Positions 1-9,027 are shown, counted from the first letter of the stretch. The stretch: DNA of 64,000 nucleotides from Gibbsiella quercinecans (GCF_002291425.1 NZ_CP014136.1:4340001-4404000); one strand, 5' to 3'. Notes: generated from the letters alone by a model not told the origin. Translations and numbers: made by a program.

Positions 1-1
1 G

Positions 2-1186
2 CTGACGAAACGCCAGGCGGCACTGTACATGCGCCTGCCCGGGCAGACCGACCGTATTCGCCTTGATGGGTATTTCTCGCCGGGCGGCTTTCGTGAAGAA
101 GACGGTCTGTGGCCTAAAGGGGACACCGCGTTCAGTGGCTACCAACTGCTGCTGGAGTATTTCACCTTCCGGGACAAGTTTATGTTTGTCCACCTCAACG
201 GGCTGGATGGCATTACGATCCCCTCAGGTGTGGCGTACTTTGATATTGAAGTGGTACTGAGCCAGCCTTGGCCGTCAGACCTGCCGGTAACGGATGACGC
301 CATTCGCTTGCATTGTGTTCCCGTCATCAATCTGTTCGCGCTTGAGGCAGATCCGCTCACCATTACGGGGCTTGAAAGCGAATACTTATTGCGCCCCAAA
401 CGGCTGCAGGACGGGCATACCGAAATTTACTCCGTCGACGCCGTGATGGGCTCTGGCCGTACCGGCGATGCCGAATATGTGCCGTTCAGCAGTTTCCGTC
501 ACAAAGGTGGGATGATGCGTCGCCAGGCGCCACCGCGTTACTACCACACCCGTGTTAAGCGCAGTGTCACCGGCCTGCATGATACCTGGCTGATCCTCGG
601 AGGGCATCAGTGGGAGGACGATCGCGCTTTTGCCCGAGAAACGGTGTCATTGCGTATCACCGGCACTAATGGTCAGTTGCCGCGCCGGGCGCTGCAAAGC
701 ACGCTGCTGGACCACTGCGAACAGGTGGTGCAGACACCGCTGTCAGTGAAAAATCTCTGCAAGCCCACGCTGCCGGTTTACCCGCCTGCCGAAGACCGTT
801 TTCACTGGCGGGTGCTGAGCCATCTGGGTTCCGGTTTCCTCAATATGATGAGCAGCGCGGAAGTGCTGCGTGGAACGCTGGCGCTTTATAACTGGCAGGA
901 TGATGAACTAAACACCCGTCGGCTGGATGCTATCCAGCGTGTTGCGCATCATCGTATTCAGCGCTTCGAGGGTGGTTTCCTGCTCCGGGGCCTGGATATA
1001 GAGGTGGCCCTTGACAGCAACGGCTTCACCGGTGAAGGCGATATTCATTTATTCGGGGAAATGCTCAACCGTTTCTTCGCGCTTTATGCCGACATGAACC
1101 AGTTTAATCAGCTCACCCTCATCGTTCAGCCAGAAGGAAAATGCATCCGGTGGAAAGAGAACCACAGTCAGCGCCTGCCCGGCTGA
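2..1186 (+). CDS. tssF: Type VI secretion baseplate subunit TssF (VasA/ImpG), C-terminal part
   Basis: The reading frame is already open at base 2 with no start codon in context, so the 5' part lies outside the window. About 394 residues of a family usually near 600 are present. TssF forms the baseplate wedge of the type VI secretion machine with TssG, TssE and TssK. The order tssF-tssG-tssJ-tssE and the 46-base overlap with tssG support the call. The conserved C-terminal region includes a stretch around HLFGEMLNRFFALYADMNQF, typical of the family. Identification rests on family resemblance plus context. The Met codon at 29 is internal. Confidence 0.88.
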   Translation: MTKRQAALYMRLPGQTDRIRLDGYFSPGGFREEDGLWPKGDTAFSGYQLLLEYFTFRDKFMFVHLNGLDGITIPSGVAYFDIEVVLSQPWPSDLPVTDDAIRLHCVPVINLFALEADPLTITGLESEYLLRPKRLQDGHTEIYSVDAVMGSGRTGDAEYVPFSSFRHKGGMMRRQAPPRYYHTRVKRSVTGLHDTWLILGGHQWEDDRAFARETVSLRITGTNGQLPRRALQSTLLDHCEQVVQTPLSVKNLCKPTLPVYPPAEDRFHWRVLSHLGSGFLNMMSSAEVLRGTLALYNWQDDELNTRRLDAIQRVAHHRIQRFEGGFLLRGLDIEVALDSNGFTGEGDIHLFGEMLNRFFALYADMNQFNQLTLIVQPEGKCIRWKENHSQRLPG

Positions 1187-2241
1187 TCGCGCAACTGGGT
1201 GACAGGTTGCCGTACATTAACTTTTATCGCTTCTGCCAGTTGCTGGAGCAAAGCCAGCCGGATAAACCGGTGGCCGGCAGCACCTGGCAGGTACGTCATG
1301 AGCCGGTGCGCTTCCGTCCGCATCCTGGAATGGGATTTCCGGCGTCCGAAATCAAAGCATTCGAGCCCGCTGAACACCCGCACCTGTCGCCTACGGTACG
1401 TATTACCTTTATGGGGCTCTACGGCGTGGAGTCGCCGCTGCCGACGCACTATATCGATGACATCACCCAGCGGCGGGAAGGCGTTGAGGCGACCGCTGAT
1501 TTTCTCGATATTTTCAATCATCGCCTGATTACCCAGTATTACAGGATCTGGCGTAAATACTCTTACCCGGCGACGTTCAAGGCCGGAGGAAAGGACAAAA
1601 CCTCACAGTATCTGCTGGGGTTGGCGGGGCTGGGGATTGATGGCTGTGCGGAAAATATCGCCACCCCTGCATCCCGCTTTCTGGCCCTGTTGCCGGTCAT
1701 GCTGTTACCTGGTCGTACTGCGGAAGGCATGGCGTCACTGGTCAGCCTGCTGGCGCCGTATACCCGAGCGCAGATCTGGCACCATGATCGGCGAAGGGTG
1801 CCGTTGAAAAAACAGTTGGCTATGAGCGTGCGGCAGCCGGTTAGTCTGAAGGGGCGCCCGGTGATGGGGGCTTACGCAACCGATGTTAACAGCCAGGTGC
1901 TGATGCGCCTCACCACGACCAGCCGGCAAGAAGTGCAGGGCTGGCTGCCGGGAGGGAATTTGCACACGGACCTGTTGGCGTTGCTGCATGTTTATCTGGG
2001 CGCTCGTCTGGATGTACGCCTGCAACTGTGTGTCGGCAGAAGCCTGCTTCCCGATGCCCAGATGCGCAGTGCTTCGGGGGCATCGGGCGGGCAATTGGGC
2101 CGTACGGCGGTGATGAGGCCGCTTAAGGCTGCCGAAACGCAAGCAGACAAGGCAATCATTATCAATCTGGGGCGTTACGAGCGCGTTCAGGAGAATATTC
2201 ACCGAAGGGAGATCGATGAACATGGCGATTACCGCTGGTAG
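1141..2241 (+). CDS. tssG: Type VI secretion baseplate subunit TssG (VasB/ImpH)
   Basis: 366 residues, the usual length for TssG, the TssF partner in the baseplate wedge. Features typical of the family are the N-terminal part (LPYINFYRFCQLLEQ, VRFRPHPGMGFPASEI) and the segment around FLDIFNHRLITQYYRIWRKY. The start at 1141 is preceded by AGAAGGA at good spacing and lies inside the end of tssF, a 46-base overlap that implies translational coupling. The end overlaps tssJ by 26 bases. All genes here read in one direction as one operon. Confidence 0.9.
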   Translation: MHPVEREPQSAPARLIAQLGDRLPYINFYRFCQLLEQSQPDKPVAGSTWQVRHEPVRFRPHPGMGFPASEIKAFEPAEHPHLSPTVRITFMGLYGVESPLPTHYIDDITQRREGVEATADFLDIFNHRLITQYYRIWRKYSYPATFKAGGKDKTSQYLLGLAGLGIDGCAENIATPASRFLALLPVMLLPGRTAEGMASLVSLLAPYTRAQIWHHDRRRVPLKKQLAMSVRQPVSLKGRPVMGAYATDVNSQVLMRLTTTSRQEVQGWLPGGNLHTDLLALLHVYLGARLDVRLQLCVGRSLLPDAQMRSASGASGGQLGRTAVMRPLKAAETQADKAIIINLGRYERVQENIHRREIDEHGDYRW

Positions 2242-2758
2242 GGCCCCATTACTTATTCTGGTATCCGGGTTCACTCTGCTGCTTGCTGGCTGTGGGCTAA
2301 CGCAGAAGGTCACGGAGGGTACCGTGGCCGTGACCAAATCCATATTCTACAAGCAGGTGAAGACTCTGCATCTTGATATTCAGGCCCGCGAGGCCGTCAA
2401 CAGCAATGCTGGTGGTGTTGCGCTCTCCACGGTGATTCGTATCTATCAGTTAAAGGATCGGAAGGCCTTTGACAGTACAGATTATCCGTCACTGTTTGCT
2501 AGTGATAGCCAGGCCATTAAAGCGGATTGGCTGGCGGAAAAAGATGTTCGCCTTACCCCCGGCGGGGCCGTGACGGTAGATATGCCGATGGAAGAGGGCG
2601 CTCGGTATGTGGCTGTGGCGGGCATGTTTATCTCGCCAGACCTGGTGAATAATACCTGGCGCATCGTGCTGGCCCGCGATGAGCTCGATCCGGATAAGGC
2701 CAGGATTATCGAGGCCGCTAATAACAGCCTGGCGCTGAAACCTGTGAAGGATGAGTAA
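2216..2758 (+). CDS. tssJ: Type VI secretion outer-membrane lipoprotein TssJ (VasD/SciN)
   Basis: 180 residues. A hydrophobic signal segment ends in a lipobox (LLLAGC, Cys at about residue 26), so the mature protein is predicted to be lipidated. TssJ anchors the TssJLM membrane complex at the outer membrane. The body matches the family pattern: a conserved start (TLHLDIQAREAVNSNAGG), then IRIYQLKDRKAF, and a late VAGMFISPDLVNNTWRIVL segment. The start is preceded by GAAGGGAGAT. Its place between tssG and tssE is a local variation in gene order, since tssJ often sits next to tssK and tssL. Confidence 0.9.
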   Translation: MNMAITAGRAPLLILVSGFTLLLAGCGLTQKVTEGTVAVTKSIFYKQVKTLHLDIQAREAVNSNAGGVALSTVIRIYQLKDRKAFDSTDYPSLFASDSQAIKADWLAEKDVRLTPGGAVTVDMPMEEGARYVAVAGMFISPDLVNNTWRIVLARDELDPDKARIIEAANNSLALKPVKDE

Positions 2759-2759
2759 A

Positions 2760-3203
2760 ATGCCGCGTCCTTCACTCTACGAAATACTCTACGGCAATTT
2801 CTCCGGCGGTCTGGATCTTCATCAGGTCAGCGAACAAAACCAGGTGATCCTGTCGGTGCTGGACAATATGCAGCGTATTCTCAATTGCCGTGCCGGCACG
2901 CTGGCGCATCTGCCGGATTATGGTCTGCCGGATATGTCGAAAATTCTGCAGGGGATGCCTGGCACTAGCCATCAACTGATGAGCACGCTGTCCGCCGTTC
3001 TGCTGAAATACGAGCCGCGGCTAAAAGAAATCAGCGTAGTGCTGCTGGAGCAAACACAACCCGGCGAGCTGCGCTATGCCATTGAGGCCGAACTGAAAGG
3101 TTTGGGCCTGGTCCGCTACGGCACCGAATTTATGCCCGAGGGCAAGATATTGCTGCGCTACCTGAAACAGCAACACTATCTGGCCCCGCGAGCTGCGCTG
3201 TAA
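2760..3203 (+). CDS. tssE: Type VI secretion baseplate subunit TssE (gp25-like)
   Basis: 147 residues, similar to phage T4 gp25 and the GPW/gp25 family; TssE is the baseplate hub-wedge linker that starts sheath assembly. Typical parts are the N-terminal PRPSLYEILYGNF, the central CRAGTLAHLPDYGLPDMS and a C-terminal beta-rich half. The start at 2760 is preferred because AGGATGAG lies about 8 bases upstream. An in-frame ATG at 2751 would add three residues and overlap tssJ, but it has no proper ribosome site. The gap to tssJ is one base. Confidence 0.88.
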   Translation: MPRPSLYEILYGNFSGGLDLHQVSEQNQVILSVLDNMQRILNCRAGTLAHLPDYGLPDMSKILQGMPGTSHQLMSTLSAVLLKYEPRLKEISVVLLEQTQPGELRYAIEAELKGLGLVRYGTEFMPEGKILLRYLKQQHYLAPRAAL

Positions 3204-3242
3204 CGGTCCTTTTTCTCACCTTAATCATCACTCATAATCATC

Positions 3243-4595
3243 ATGACACACACATCCGAACGCCATCTCAGAACCGGCGACGATCCGCGCACGTTTGCGG
3301 ATTACGTCCTCCTGCGCGACGAGCTGAACAAACTGGTGCATCCTGCGCGCCCCGATGTAAATTGGCATTATGCCGAAAAGCTCTGCCTCAGCCTGTTTGA
3401 ACATAATGGCATCGAGCTTCAAACTGCCGCCTGGTATACGCTGGCGCGCACTCAGATTGCCGGGTTGACGGGGCTGAATGAAGGGTTGTCCATTCTGGAA
3501 GCGCTGATTACCCGGCAATGGGGAAGCCTGTGGCCGCAGCCGGTACATGCCCGTATCGAGATCCTGTTTTCGCTAAACAAACGCCTGCAGCAACTGCTGC
3601 GTACCATGACGCTGATTTACGCCGATCTGGGCGCGCTGTACCAGGCGGAAAAACATCTTGCTACCGTTGGCGAAGCCCTGCAGCGCCTGGAATTGCGGCA
3701 TCAGGCGGGGCTTGATGTGTTGCGTCAGTTGCTTCACACCGCCGCCGTTCGTCTGGAAAACAGCGATGCTGGCACCGCGGCTTCACCGCCCGTCGTTCTG
3801 GCGCCAACCGCGGTGATGCCTGGGGAAAATGCACAGGCTGAGGCGCCCAGGTGGGTATACGTGGTGCAGCCGGCGCCGGAACCGCGGATTAACGTGGCGC
3901 CCGCCCGGCCGGTAAAACCCTGGAAACCGTTTGCGGCTGGCGTGTTGGTCACGTTGATAGTTGGGGCTATAGCCCTATGGGGCGCACACCGCCTGGCTGA
4001 AAACCCGGTGCAGAAAGTGCTGATGGCCACAGTGGCGCCATTGCCTGCCGCCTTACCTGATGACGCCCTGAAAGCGATGCAGCAGACCGCGCCGGGTTTT
4101 GATCCGGTATGGTTGGCGCAGGCGCAACGGCAACTGGAACTGCTTCCCACGCTGTCGCCGGCCTGGCTTTGGGATTATGGGAGCGGGCTGGTTCACCAGG
4201 CTCAGCGCCTTTGGCCGAACCAACCGGAAACGGCCGCTCTCACCCGGCAGTGGCAACAGCAACTGGCCGTTGCGGCGGCGTTACCCGCCAGCCTGGACGG
4301 TTGGCATCAGGGTATGGCGCAGTTGCAACAACTGGCCCATCGTCTCAACGGCCTGGATGAAAAGAAAGGGAAATACATGACGGTCAGCGAACTCAAATCG
4401 CAGGTTTTTTCCATCACTCAGGCCCTGAACCGGACGGTGCCGGCAGAGGAGCAACTGCGCCAGTTGGCCGCACAGCCGGCGAACAGCCCGGAATCGGCAG
4501 CCCTGCGCGCGCAGACGGAACTGCACTTAAAACAGCTGATGGCCGGTTTTACCCTGCAGGCTCAGGAAGCGCAACAGTCCGCGCCGTTGCCATGA
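3243..4595 (+). CDS. Type VI secretion TssA/VasL-like membrane-anchored protein (ImpA N-terminal domain)
   Basis: 450 residues in three parts. Residues 1-110 resemble the ImpA N-terminal domain (LNEGLSILEALITRQWGSLWPQ). A linker rich in Pro and Ala (about 180-225) leads to one transmembrane helix near residues 227-247 (FAAGVLVTLIVGAIALWGAH). The C-terminal 200 residues are helical and rich in Gln, Leu and Ala, as in VasL-type proteins. The family is linked to TssA proteins, which guide sheath and tube assembly; the membrane helix sets this subtype apart and its exact job is less clear. No good Shine-Dalgarno is visible before the ATG at 3243. It is the last type VI gene here. Confidence 0.78.
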   Translation: MTHTSERHLRTGDDPRTFADYVLLRDELNKLVHPARPDVNWHYAEKLCLSLFEHNGIELQTAAWYTLARTQIAGLTGLNEGLSILEALITRQWGSLWPQPVHARIEILFSLNKRLQQLLRTMTLIYADLGALYQAEKHLATVGEALQRLELRHQAGLDVLRQLLHTAAVRLENSDAGTAASPPVVLAPTAVMPGENAQAEAPRWVYVVQPAPEPRINVAPARPVKPWKPFAAGVLVTLIVGAIALWGAHRLAENPVQKVLMATVAPLPAALPDDALKAMQQTAPGFDPVWLAQAQRQLELLPTLSPAWLWDYGSGLVHQAQRLWPNQPETAALTRQWQQQLAVAAALPASLDGWHQGMAQLQQLAHRLNGLDEKKGKYMTVSELKSQVFSITQALNRTVPAEEQLRQLAAQPANSPESAALRAQTELHLKQLMAGFTLQAQEAQQSAPLP

Positions 4596-4754
4596 AAACC
4601 GGCAGCGCTTGCTGGCAGATAATGTGTGTGATGCGCGAGGGTTAACTTCGGAATCAGGATGAGCAATAACAGAAAGGTGTGGGGATTAGTCGTGCCCGTT
4701 GTTATTGATTTTGCTGTGGTGAGCAGCCTTCGCCACAAGGTAGCGGCAGTAAAA

Positions 4755-4829
4755 TGGTGTCCCCGACTGGAATCGAACCAGTAACTAGCCCTTAGGAGGG
4801 GCTTGTTATATCCGTTTAACTACGGGGAC
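4755..4829 (-). tRNA. argW: tRNA-Arg (anticodon CCU)
   Basis: The reverse strand folds as a tRNA: the 7-base acceptor stem GTCCCCG pairs with CGGGGAC, the anticodon loop carries CCT in CTCCTAAGG, and the T-loop contains GGTTCGATTCC. The 3' CCA is encoded (4755-4757). The sequence closely resembles E. coli argW, and in E. coli yfdC also lies on its 5' side, as here. The 3' end faces the type VI cluster. This tRNA is a known integration target in E. coli. Confidence 0.96.
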
Positions 4830-4858
4830 ACGCCAGCAGCAAAAGCGTGCTGGCGGGC

Positions 4859-4864
4859 ATTATA
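4859..4864 (-). promoter_or_regulatory. Likely promoter -10 of the tRNA-Arg gene with GC-rich discriminator
   Basis: On the reverse strand a perfect TATAAT lies 30 bases before the tRNA 5' end and is followed at once by GCCCGCC. A G+C-rich discriminator of this kind is typical of stable-RNA promoters under stringent control. The -35 box is poor (CTTATT at 17 bases). The short leader holds an 8-bp inverted repeat (CGCCAGCA/TGCTGGCG, 4831-4855). Confidence 0.55.
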
Positions 4865-4955
4865 CCTTTTTTTACCGGCATAATAAGCGTTTAGCAGTGC
4901 GTTTGCTTATTCCCTCGCCAATCGGCCCGGATTTGGCGGCCGAAAGCGTATGGGA

Positions 4956-5870
4956 TTACGGTTTTTGCGCTTTTCCGGCCTGCTTTTCCGCTGTCTTGGC
5001 CGCGTGGCGTAGATCGTTACGGATCTGCACATGGCTCAGCAGGGCGAAAATAAAGGTGCCGCCGATGATATTGCCTGCCAGCGTTGGGATGGCGAACGGG
5101 TAGAAAAAGGCTTGCCAGGGCAGTGCGCCGGTAAACACCAGATACAGGATCTCGGCCGAACCCGCCACAATGTGGGTAAGGTTGCAAATCCCCATCAGAT
5201 AAACCATCAGTACGATCACCCAAATTTTCGCCGCGCCGGCGGCGGGCAGCATCCACACCATGGTCGCGATGATCCAGCCGGCAAGAATACCGTCGGCGAA
5301 CATTTGCGTCGGTGAGTTATGCATCACCTCTTCCGCCAGAGCGACAAACGCCTTGCGCACCCCGTCATCCAGAATCGGCATGTGGATAAACGCCAGCGCC
5401 GCCAGGGCGGTGCCGAACAGGTTGCCCACCAGCACCAGCCCCCAAAGCCGTGAGAGAATCAACACATTGCGTGGCGTCGGCCGGTGCATCACCGGCAAAA
5501 CCGCAGTTACCGTGTTCTCGGTAAATAGCTGTTGGCGCGCCATGATGACGATAAAAAATCCAAAGGTGTAGCCGATGTTTTCAATAAAGAAACGGCTTGG
5601 GTCATCGGGCAGGCGGGCGTGAAAAATGCCTTTTCCCATCAGCGAAGCCGCCATCGAAATCCCGGCGGCGACGGCAGACCACAGCAGTGCCTGCCAGTCG
5701 CGCTCCAGCTCTTTTTCTCCTTCCATGCGGATCTGTTCATGCACCGCGGCGGCGCGGGAGGGCAGGTTCTCTTCTTTTATTTCGATATCCGTTTTGCCTT
5801 CGTCATGCTCTTTGCTTTCAACTTTTAGCGCATCGATGCCCTTGCCCGTGCGTGGCACGTTATCATTCAT
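4956..5870 (-). CDS. yfdC: YfdC, formate/nitrite transporter (FNT) family inner-membrane protein
   Basis: 304 residues. A charged cytoplasmic N-terminal tail (about 60 residues) is followed by six or so membrane helices with FNT-like loops (FTENTVTAVLPVMHRPT; HIVAGSAEILYLVFTG; IPTLAGNIIGGTFIFALLSH). FNT proteins form channel-like pores for small anions; the substrate of YfdC is not settled. The start at 5870 is chosen because GGGAGAG sits just upstream; an ATG 18 bases earlier has no ribosome site. It lies beside argW as in E. coli, a backbone landmark. Confidence 0.9.
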   Translation of the reverse strand: MNDNVPRTGKGIDALKVESKEHDEGKTDIEIKEENLPSRAAAVHEQIRMEGEKELERDWQALLWSAVAAGISMAASLMGKGIFHARLPDDPSRFFIENIGYTFGFFIVIMARQQLFTENTVTAVLPVMHRPTPRNVLILSRLWGLVLVGNLFGTALAALAFIHMPILDDGVRKAFVALAEEVMHNSPTQMFADGILAGWIIATMVWMLPAAGAAKIWVIVLMVYLMGICNLTHIVAGSAEILYLVFTGALPWQAFFYPFAIPTLAGNIIGGTFIFALLSHVQIRNDLRHAAKTAEKQAGKAQKP

Positions 5871-6157
5871 ACTTCTCTCCCTAAACATCTCGCCCCATTC
5901 AGCAATCAGCCACGGGCATTCATTTATTAATCACGCAGTAACAGCCAATACAGGCTAAGCATAGTTGCTGGCCGGCGTTGTGCTAAACTTTATGAAAAGT
6001 AACAAAATTTTAATTTTCGTGTTTTTCCCGTGCAGAATTGATCTGAATCGTAATATTACCCCCAACGGAGTAGCGCTTGGCCGTGCCGCAGGCTACGTCG
6101 GCCAAATTGCTTATGCTATGATTCCTTCTCCCTGAAATTAACGTTGAGTTTTCCCCC
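5871..6157. other. Intergenic region between divergent yfdC and ccmA
   Basis: A+T-rich stretch that must hold the promoters of yfdC (leftward) and the ccm operon (rightward). A candidate -10 for ccm (TATGCT or TATGAT) lies at 6112-6122. A weak FNR-like sequence, TTGATCTGAATCGT, is at 6038-6051; only its left half is good. No clear terminator or open reading frame of its own was seen. Confidence 0.4.
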
Positions 6158-6790
6158 ATGCTGGAAGCCAAAAACCTGAGTTGTGTGCGTGACGAACGCA
6201 CGTTATTTAGCGGGTTAAGCTTTTCAGTTAACCCTGGTGACATTGTTCAGGTGGAAGGGGCGAATGGCGCCGGCAAAACCAGCCTGCTGCGCATCCTGGC
6301 CGGGCTGGCGCGGCCAGAGCATGGCGAGGTTCACTGGCGCGGGAAAAATACGTTGCGCAACCGCGCGGCCTATTATCAGGAACTGCTGTTTATCGGCCAC
6401 CAGCCGGGCATCAAGGCCACGCTCACCGCGTTTGAAAACCTGCAGTTTTATCAGGCGGTGCATCAGCGGCCCGATAATCCCAGCATTTGGCAAGCCCTGG
6501 CGCAGGTAGGGCTGGTGGGCTACGAAGATATACCGGTGGCGCAGCTTTCTGCTGGCCAGCAACGGCGCGTCGCGCTGGCGCGGCTGTGGTTGAGCGCCTG
6601 CCCGCTGTGGATTTTGGACGAGCCGCTAACGGCGATTGATAAACAGGGCGTTACCGAATTGATTGCGCTTTTTGAGCAACATGCCCGGCAGGGCGGGATG
6701 GTAGTGTTAACCACCCATCAGGCATTGGCGGGCGCCACGCAAACGGTGGGTAAAATCCGGCTGGCGGCCACGTTCGCGGAGTCAGTCTGA
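6158..6790 (+). CDS. ccmA: CcmA, ATPase of the heme-export ABC complex of cytochrome c maturation
   Basis: 210 residues. Walker A is GANGAGKTS (about residue 34), the signature motif is [15 protein letters not shown] and Walker B is LWILDEP. CcmA is the nucleotide-binding subunit that works with CcmB, CcmC and CcmD to release heme-loaded CcmE in system I cytochrome c maturation. It is the first gene of a nine-gene operon, and its stop codon overlaps the ccmB start by one base (TGATG). Confidence 0.96.
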   Translation: MLEAKNLSCVRDERTLFSGLSFSVNPGDIVQVEGANGAGKTSLLRILAGLARPEHGEVHWRGKNTLRNRAAYYQELLFIGHQPGIKATLTAFENLQFYQAVHQRPDNPSIWQALAQVGLVGYEDIPVAQLSAGQQRRVALARLWLSACPLWILDEPLTAIDKQGVTELIALFEQHARQGGMVVLTTHQALAGATQTVGKIRLAATFAESV

Positions 6791-7449
6791 TGTTCTTGCT
6801 GGTGTTGCGCCGTGAGTTGAAAATCGCCTTCCGTAAAGGCGCAGAGATTGTTAACCCGCTGTGGTTCTTTCTGATTGTCATCACGCTGTTCCCCTTAGGG
6901 ATCGGCCCAGAGCCACAGCTGTTGGCGCGGATCGCGCCGGGCATTATCTGGGTTGCCGCGCTCCTGGCAGCGCTGTTGTCGCTGGAGCGCCTGTTCCGCG
7001 ATGATTTTCTCGACGGCTCCCTGGAGCAGTTGCTGCTGTTGCCGGCGCCGCTGCCGCTAACGGCATTGGGCAAAGTATGCGCTCACTGGGTGGTAACCGG
7101 GTTGCCGTTGTTGGTGCTTTCCCCGTTGGTGGCGCTGTTGTTGTCGCTGGATATGCATACCTGGCTGGCGGTGGCGTTAACCCTGCTGTTAGGCACGCCA
7201 ACGTTAAGCCTGCTTGGCGCGATCGGCGTGGCGCTGACGGTCGGGCTGCGCAAAGGCGGTGTGCTGCTGAGCCTGCTGGTGCTGCCGCTGTTCATCCCCG
7301 TGTTGATCTTCGCGACCGCGGCGATCGATGCCGCGGCCACCGGGATGGCGATTGATGGCTACCTGGCGTTACTGGGCGCGATGCTGGCAGGCAGCGCCAC
7401 CCTGGCACCGTTCGCTATTGCGGCGGCCTTGCGCGTAAGCGTGCACTGA
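6790..7449 (+). CDS. ccmB: CcmB, membrane subunit of the heme-export ABC complex
   Basis: 219 residues with six predicted membrane helices and the conserved early motif FRKGAEIVNPLWFFLIV. The LFRDDFLDGSLEQLLL segment is also typical. CcmB pairs with CcmA in the inner membrane and acts on the CcmC-heme-CcmE complex. It starts on the last base of ccmA. About 110 bases separate it from ccmC, the only sizeable gap inside the operon. Confidence 0.95.
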   Translation: MFLLVLRRELKIAFRKGAEIVNPLWFFLIVITLFPLGIGPEPQLLARIAPGIIWVAALLAALLSLERLFRDDFLDGSLEQLLLLPAPLPLTALGKVCAHWVVTGLPLLVLSPLVALLLSLDMHTWLAVALTLLLGTPTLSLLGAIGVALTVGLRKGGVLLSLLVLPLFIPVLIFATAAIDAAATGMAIDGYLALLGAMLAGSATLAPFAIAAALRVSVH

Positions 7450-7559
7450 CAGACTGATTCAATTATGGATTAACGCCACCAAGAGCGTATTCCGTCGCAT
7501 ATGAAGGTTGCACGCTCCGGCTGGCGGGGCGGCCTACCGTATTAATGTTAATGTGAGCA

Positions 7560-8306
7560 ATGACGACAATGTGGAAATGGTTACATCAATTTGCCCGGCC
7601 AGAGCGGCTTTACCACATCTGTGGCCGCTGGGTTCCCTGGCTGGGGCTGGCAGGGGCGGCATGTCTGCTGCTGGGCTGGGCATGGGGCTTTGGCTTTGCC
7701 CCCAGGGATTATCAGCAGGGCGACAGTTTCCGCATCATGTATATCCATGTGCCGGCGGCAATGTGGTCAATGGGCGTCTATGCCGCCATGGCGGTTGCGG
7801 CGTTCATCGGCCTGGTGTGGCAGATGAAAATGTCCGATACCCTGGTGGCGGCGATGGCCCCGGTGGGCGCGGTGTTTACCTTTATCGCGTTGGTTACCGG
7901 CTCGGCATGGGGCAAACCGATGTGGGGCACCTGGTGGGTATGGGATGCCCGCCTCACCTCGGAACTGGTGCTGCTGTTCCTCTATATGGGCATCATTGCG
8001 TTGTATAACGCCTTTGACGATCGTCGCCTGGCCGGGCGCGCAGCCGGTATTTTGGTGCTGGTCGGGGTGGTCAACATTCCCATTATCCATTTCTCTGTCG
8101 AATGGTGGAATACGCTCCACCAGGGCTCCACCAACATGCAGCAGAGCATTGCGCCGAGTATGCGCACGCCGCTGCGCTGGGCGATCCTCGGCTACCTGCT
8201 GTTTTTTATTACGCTGACGCTGATGCGCCTGCGTAACCTGATTTTATCGCAAGAAAGCCGCCGCCCGTGGGTTGCCGCGTTGGTTAACAAGGAGCGCCAA
8301 TCATGA
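7560..8306 (+). CDS. ccmC: CcmC, heme-handling membrane protein of cytochrome c maturation
   Basis: 248 residues, six membrane helices and a WWD-type loop (GTWWVWDARLTSELVLLFLY) that binds heme on the periplasmic side; His residues flank it. CcmC loads heme onto CcmE. E. coli CcmC begins MWKTLHQ, which aligns with the second ATG at 7569, so that is an alternative start; the first ATG is kept because neither has a strong ribosome site. The end overlaps ccmD by four bases (ATGA). Confidence 0.95.
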   Translation: MTTMWKWLHQFARPERLYHICGRWVPWLGLAGAACLLLGWAWGFGFAPRDYQQGDSFRIMYIHVPAAMWSMGVYAAMAVAAFIGLVWQMKMSDTLVAAMAPVGAVFTFIALVTGSAWGKPMWGTWWVWDARLTSELVLLFLYMGIIALYNAFDDRRLAGRAAGILVLVGVVNIPIIHFSVEWWNTLHQGSTNMQQSIAPSMRTPLRWAILGYLLFFITLTLMRLRNLILSQESRRPWVAALVNKERQS

Positions 8307-8539
8307 GCGCCGCATTCGATTCCTGGGCGGCGTTTTTCGCCATGGGCGGCTATGCCTTCTACGTTTGGCTGGCGGTCGCCGCCACGTTAATCCCACTGCT
8401 GGGCTTGGTTTGCCACACCCTGTGGCAACGCCGGCAACTGCTGGCCGAAGTTCGCCGCCGCCAGGCGCGTGAACAGCGTATCCGCCATGCCCGCCAATCC
8501 GCGCCGCAGGCCGCCAATCAGCCGGAGAAATCATTGTGA
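8303..8539 (+). CDS. ccmD: CcmD, small membrane protein of the heme-release complex
   Basis: 78 residues. One membrane helix (about residues 17-41) follows the typical [14 protein letters not shown] motif, and the tail is rich in Arg and Gln. CcmD stabilises the CcmABC complex and helps release holo-CcmE. It overlaps ccmC by ATGA and ccmE by GTGA, so translation is probably coupled through the block. Confidence 0.93.
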   Translation: MSAAFDSWAAFFAMGGYAFYVWLAVAATLIPLLGLVCHTLWQRRQLLAEVRRRQAREQRIRHARQSAPQAANQPEKSL

Positions 8540-9027
8540 ATCCACGCCGCAAAAGCCGCCTGTATCTGGCGCTGGTGGTCTTGATCGGCGTTGCGCTAAC
8601 CTCAACGCTGGTGCTGTATGCGCTGCGCAGCAATATCGATCTGTTCTATACCCCCGGCGAAATCCTGCTGGGCAAAGGCGAAAGCCATCAAAAACCCTAT
8701 GTTGGCCAGCGCTTACGTATCGGCGGGATGGTGATGCCGGGATCGGTGAAGCGCGATCCGCAAAGCCTGAAGGTCACGTTCAAGATCTACGATGCCCGCG
8801 GCGCCATCGATGTTACCTATGAAGGCATTCTGCCGGATCTGTTCCGCGAAGGGCAGGGCGTGGTGGCCCAGGGCGTACTGGGCGAAGGTAACGTGGTCAA
8901 TGCGCGTGAAGTGCTGGCTAAACACGATGAAAACTACACCCCACCGGAGGTGGCCGACGCCATGAAAGAAAATCACCAGGGCCCGGCCGCCGCCTATCGC
9001 AGCCCGCAACAGGGGAACACGCCATGA
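8536..9027 (+). CDS. ccmE: CcmE, periplasmic heme chaperone
   Basis: 163 residues. An N-terminal anchor helix (about 9-29) is followed by the OB-fold domain and the heme-attachment motif [13 protein letters not shown], in which the His binds heme covalently. CcmE receives heme from CcmC and hands it to CcmF. The start is GTG at 8536 within GTGA, where the TGA ends ccmD; the N-terminus [11 protein letters not shown] matches E. coli CcmE. The C-terminal tail is variable and low in complexity, as usual. Confidence 0.95.
   Translation: MNPRRKSRLYLALVVLIGVALTSTLVLYALRSNIDLFYTPGEILLGKGESHQKPYVGQRLRIGGMVMPGSVKRDPQSLKVTFKIYDARGAIDVTYEGILPDLFREGQGVVAQGVLGEGNVVNAREVLAKHDENYTPPEVADAMKENHQGPAAAYRSPQQGNTP

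Noticed and set aside
4831-4855. Hairpin next to the tRNA as a terminator
   Set aside because: It lies on the 5' side of the leftward tRNA, between its promoter and the gene, so it cannot be its terminator; it is more likely part of the precursor leader.
6038-6051. FNR site for the ccm operon (TTGATCTGAATCGT)
   Set aside because: Only the left half is good, and no -10 lies at the distance expected for an FNR-activated promoter.
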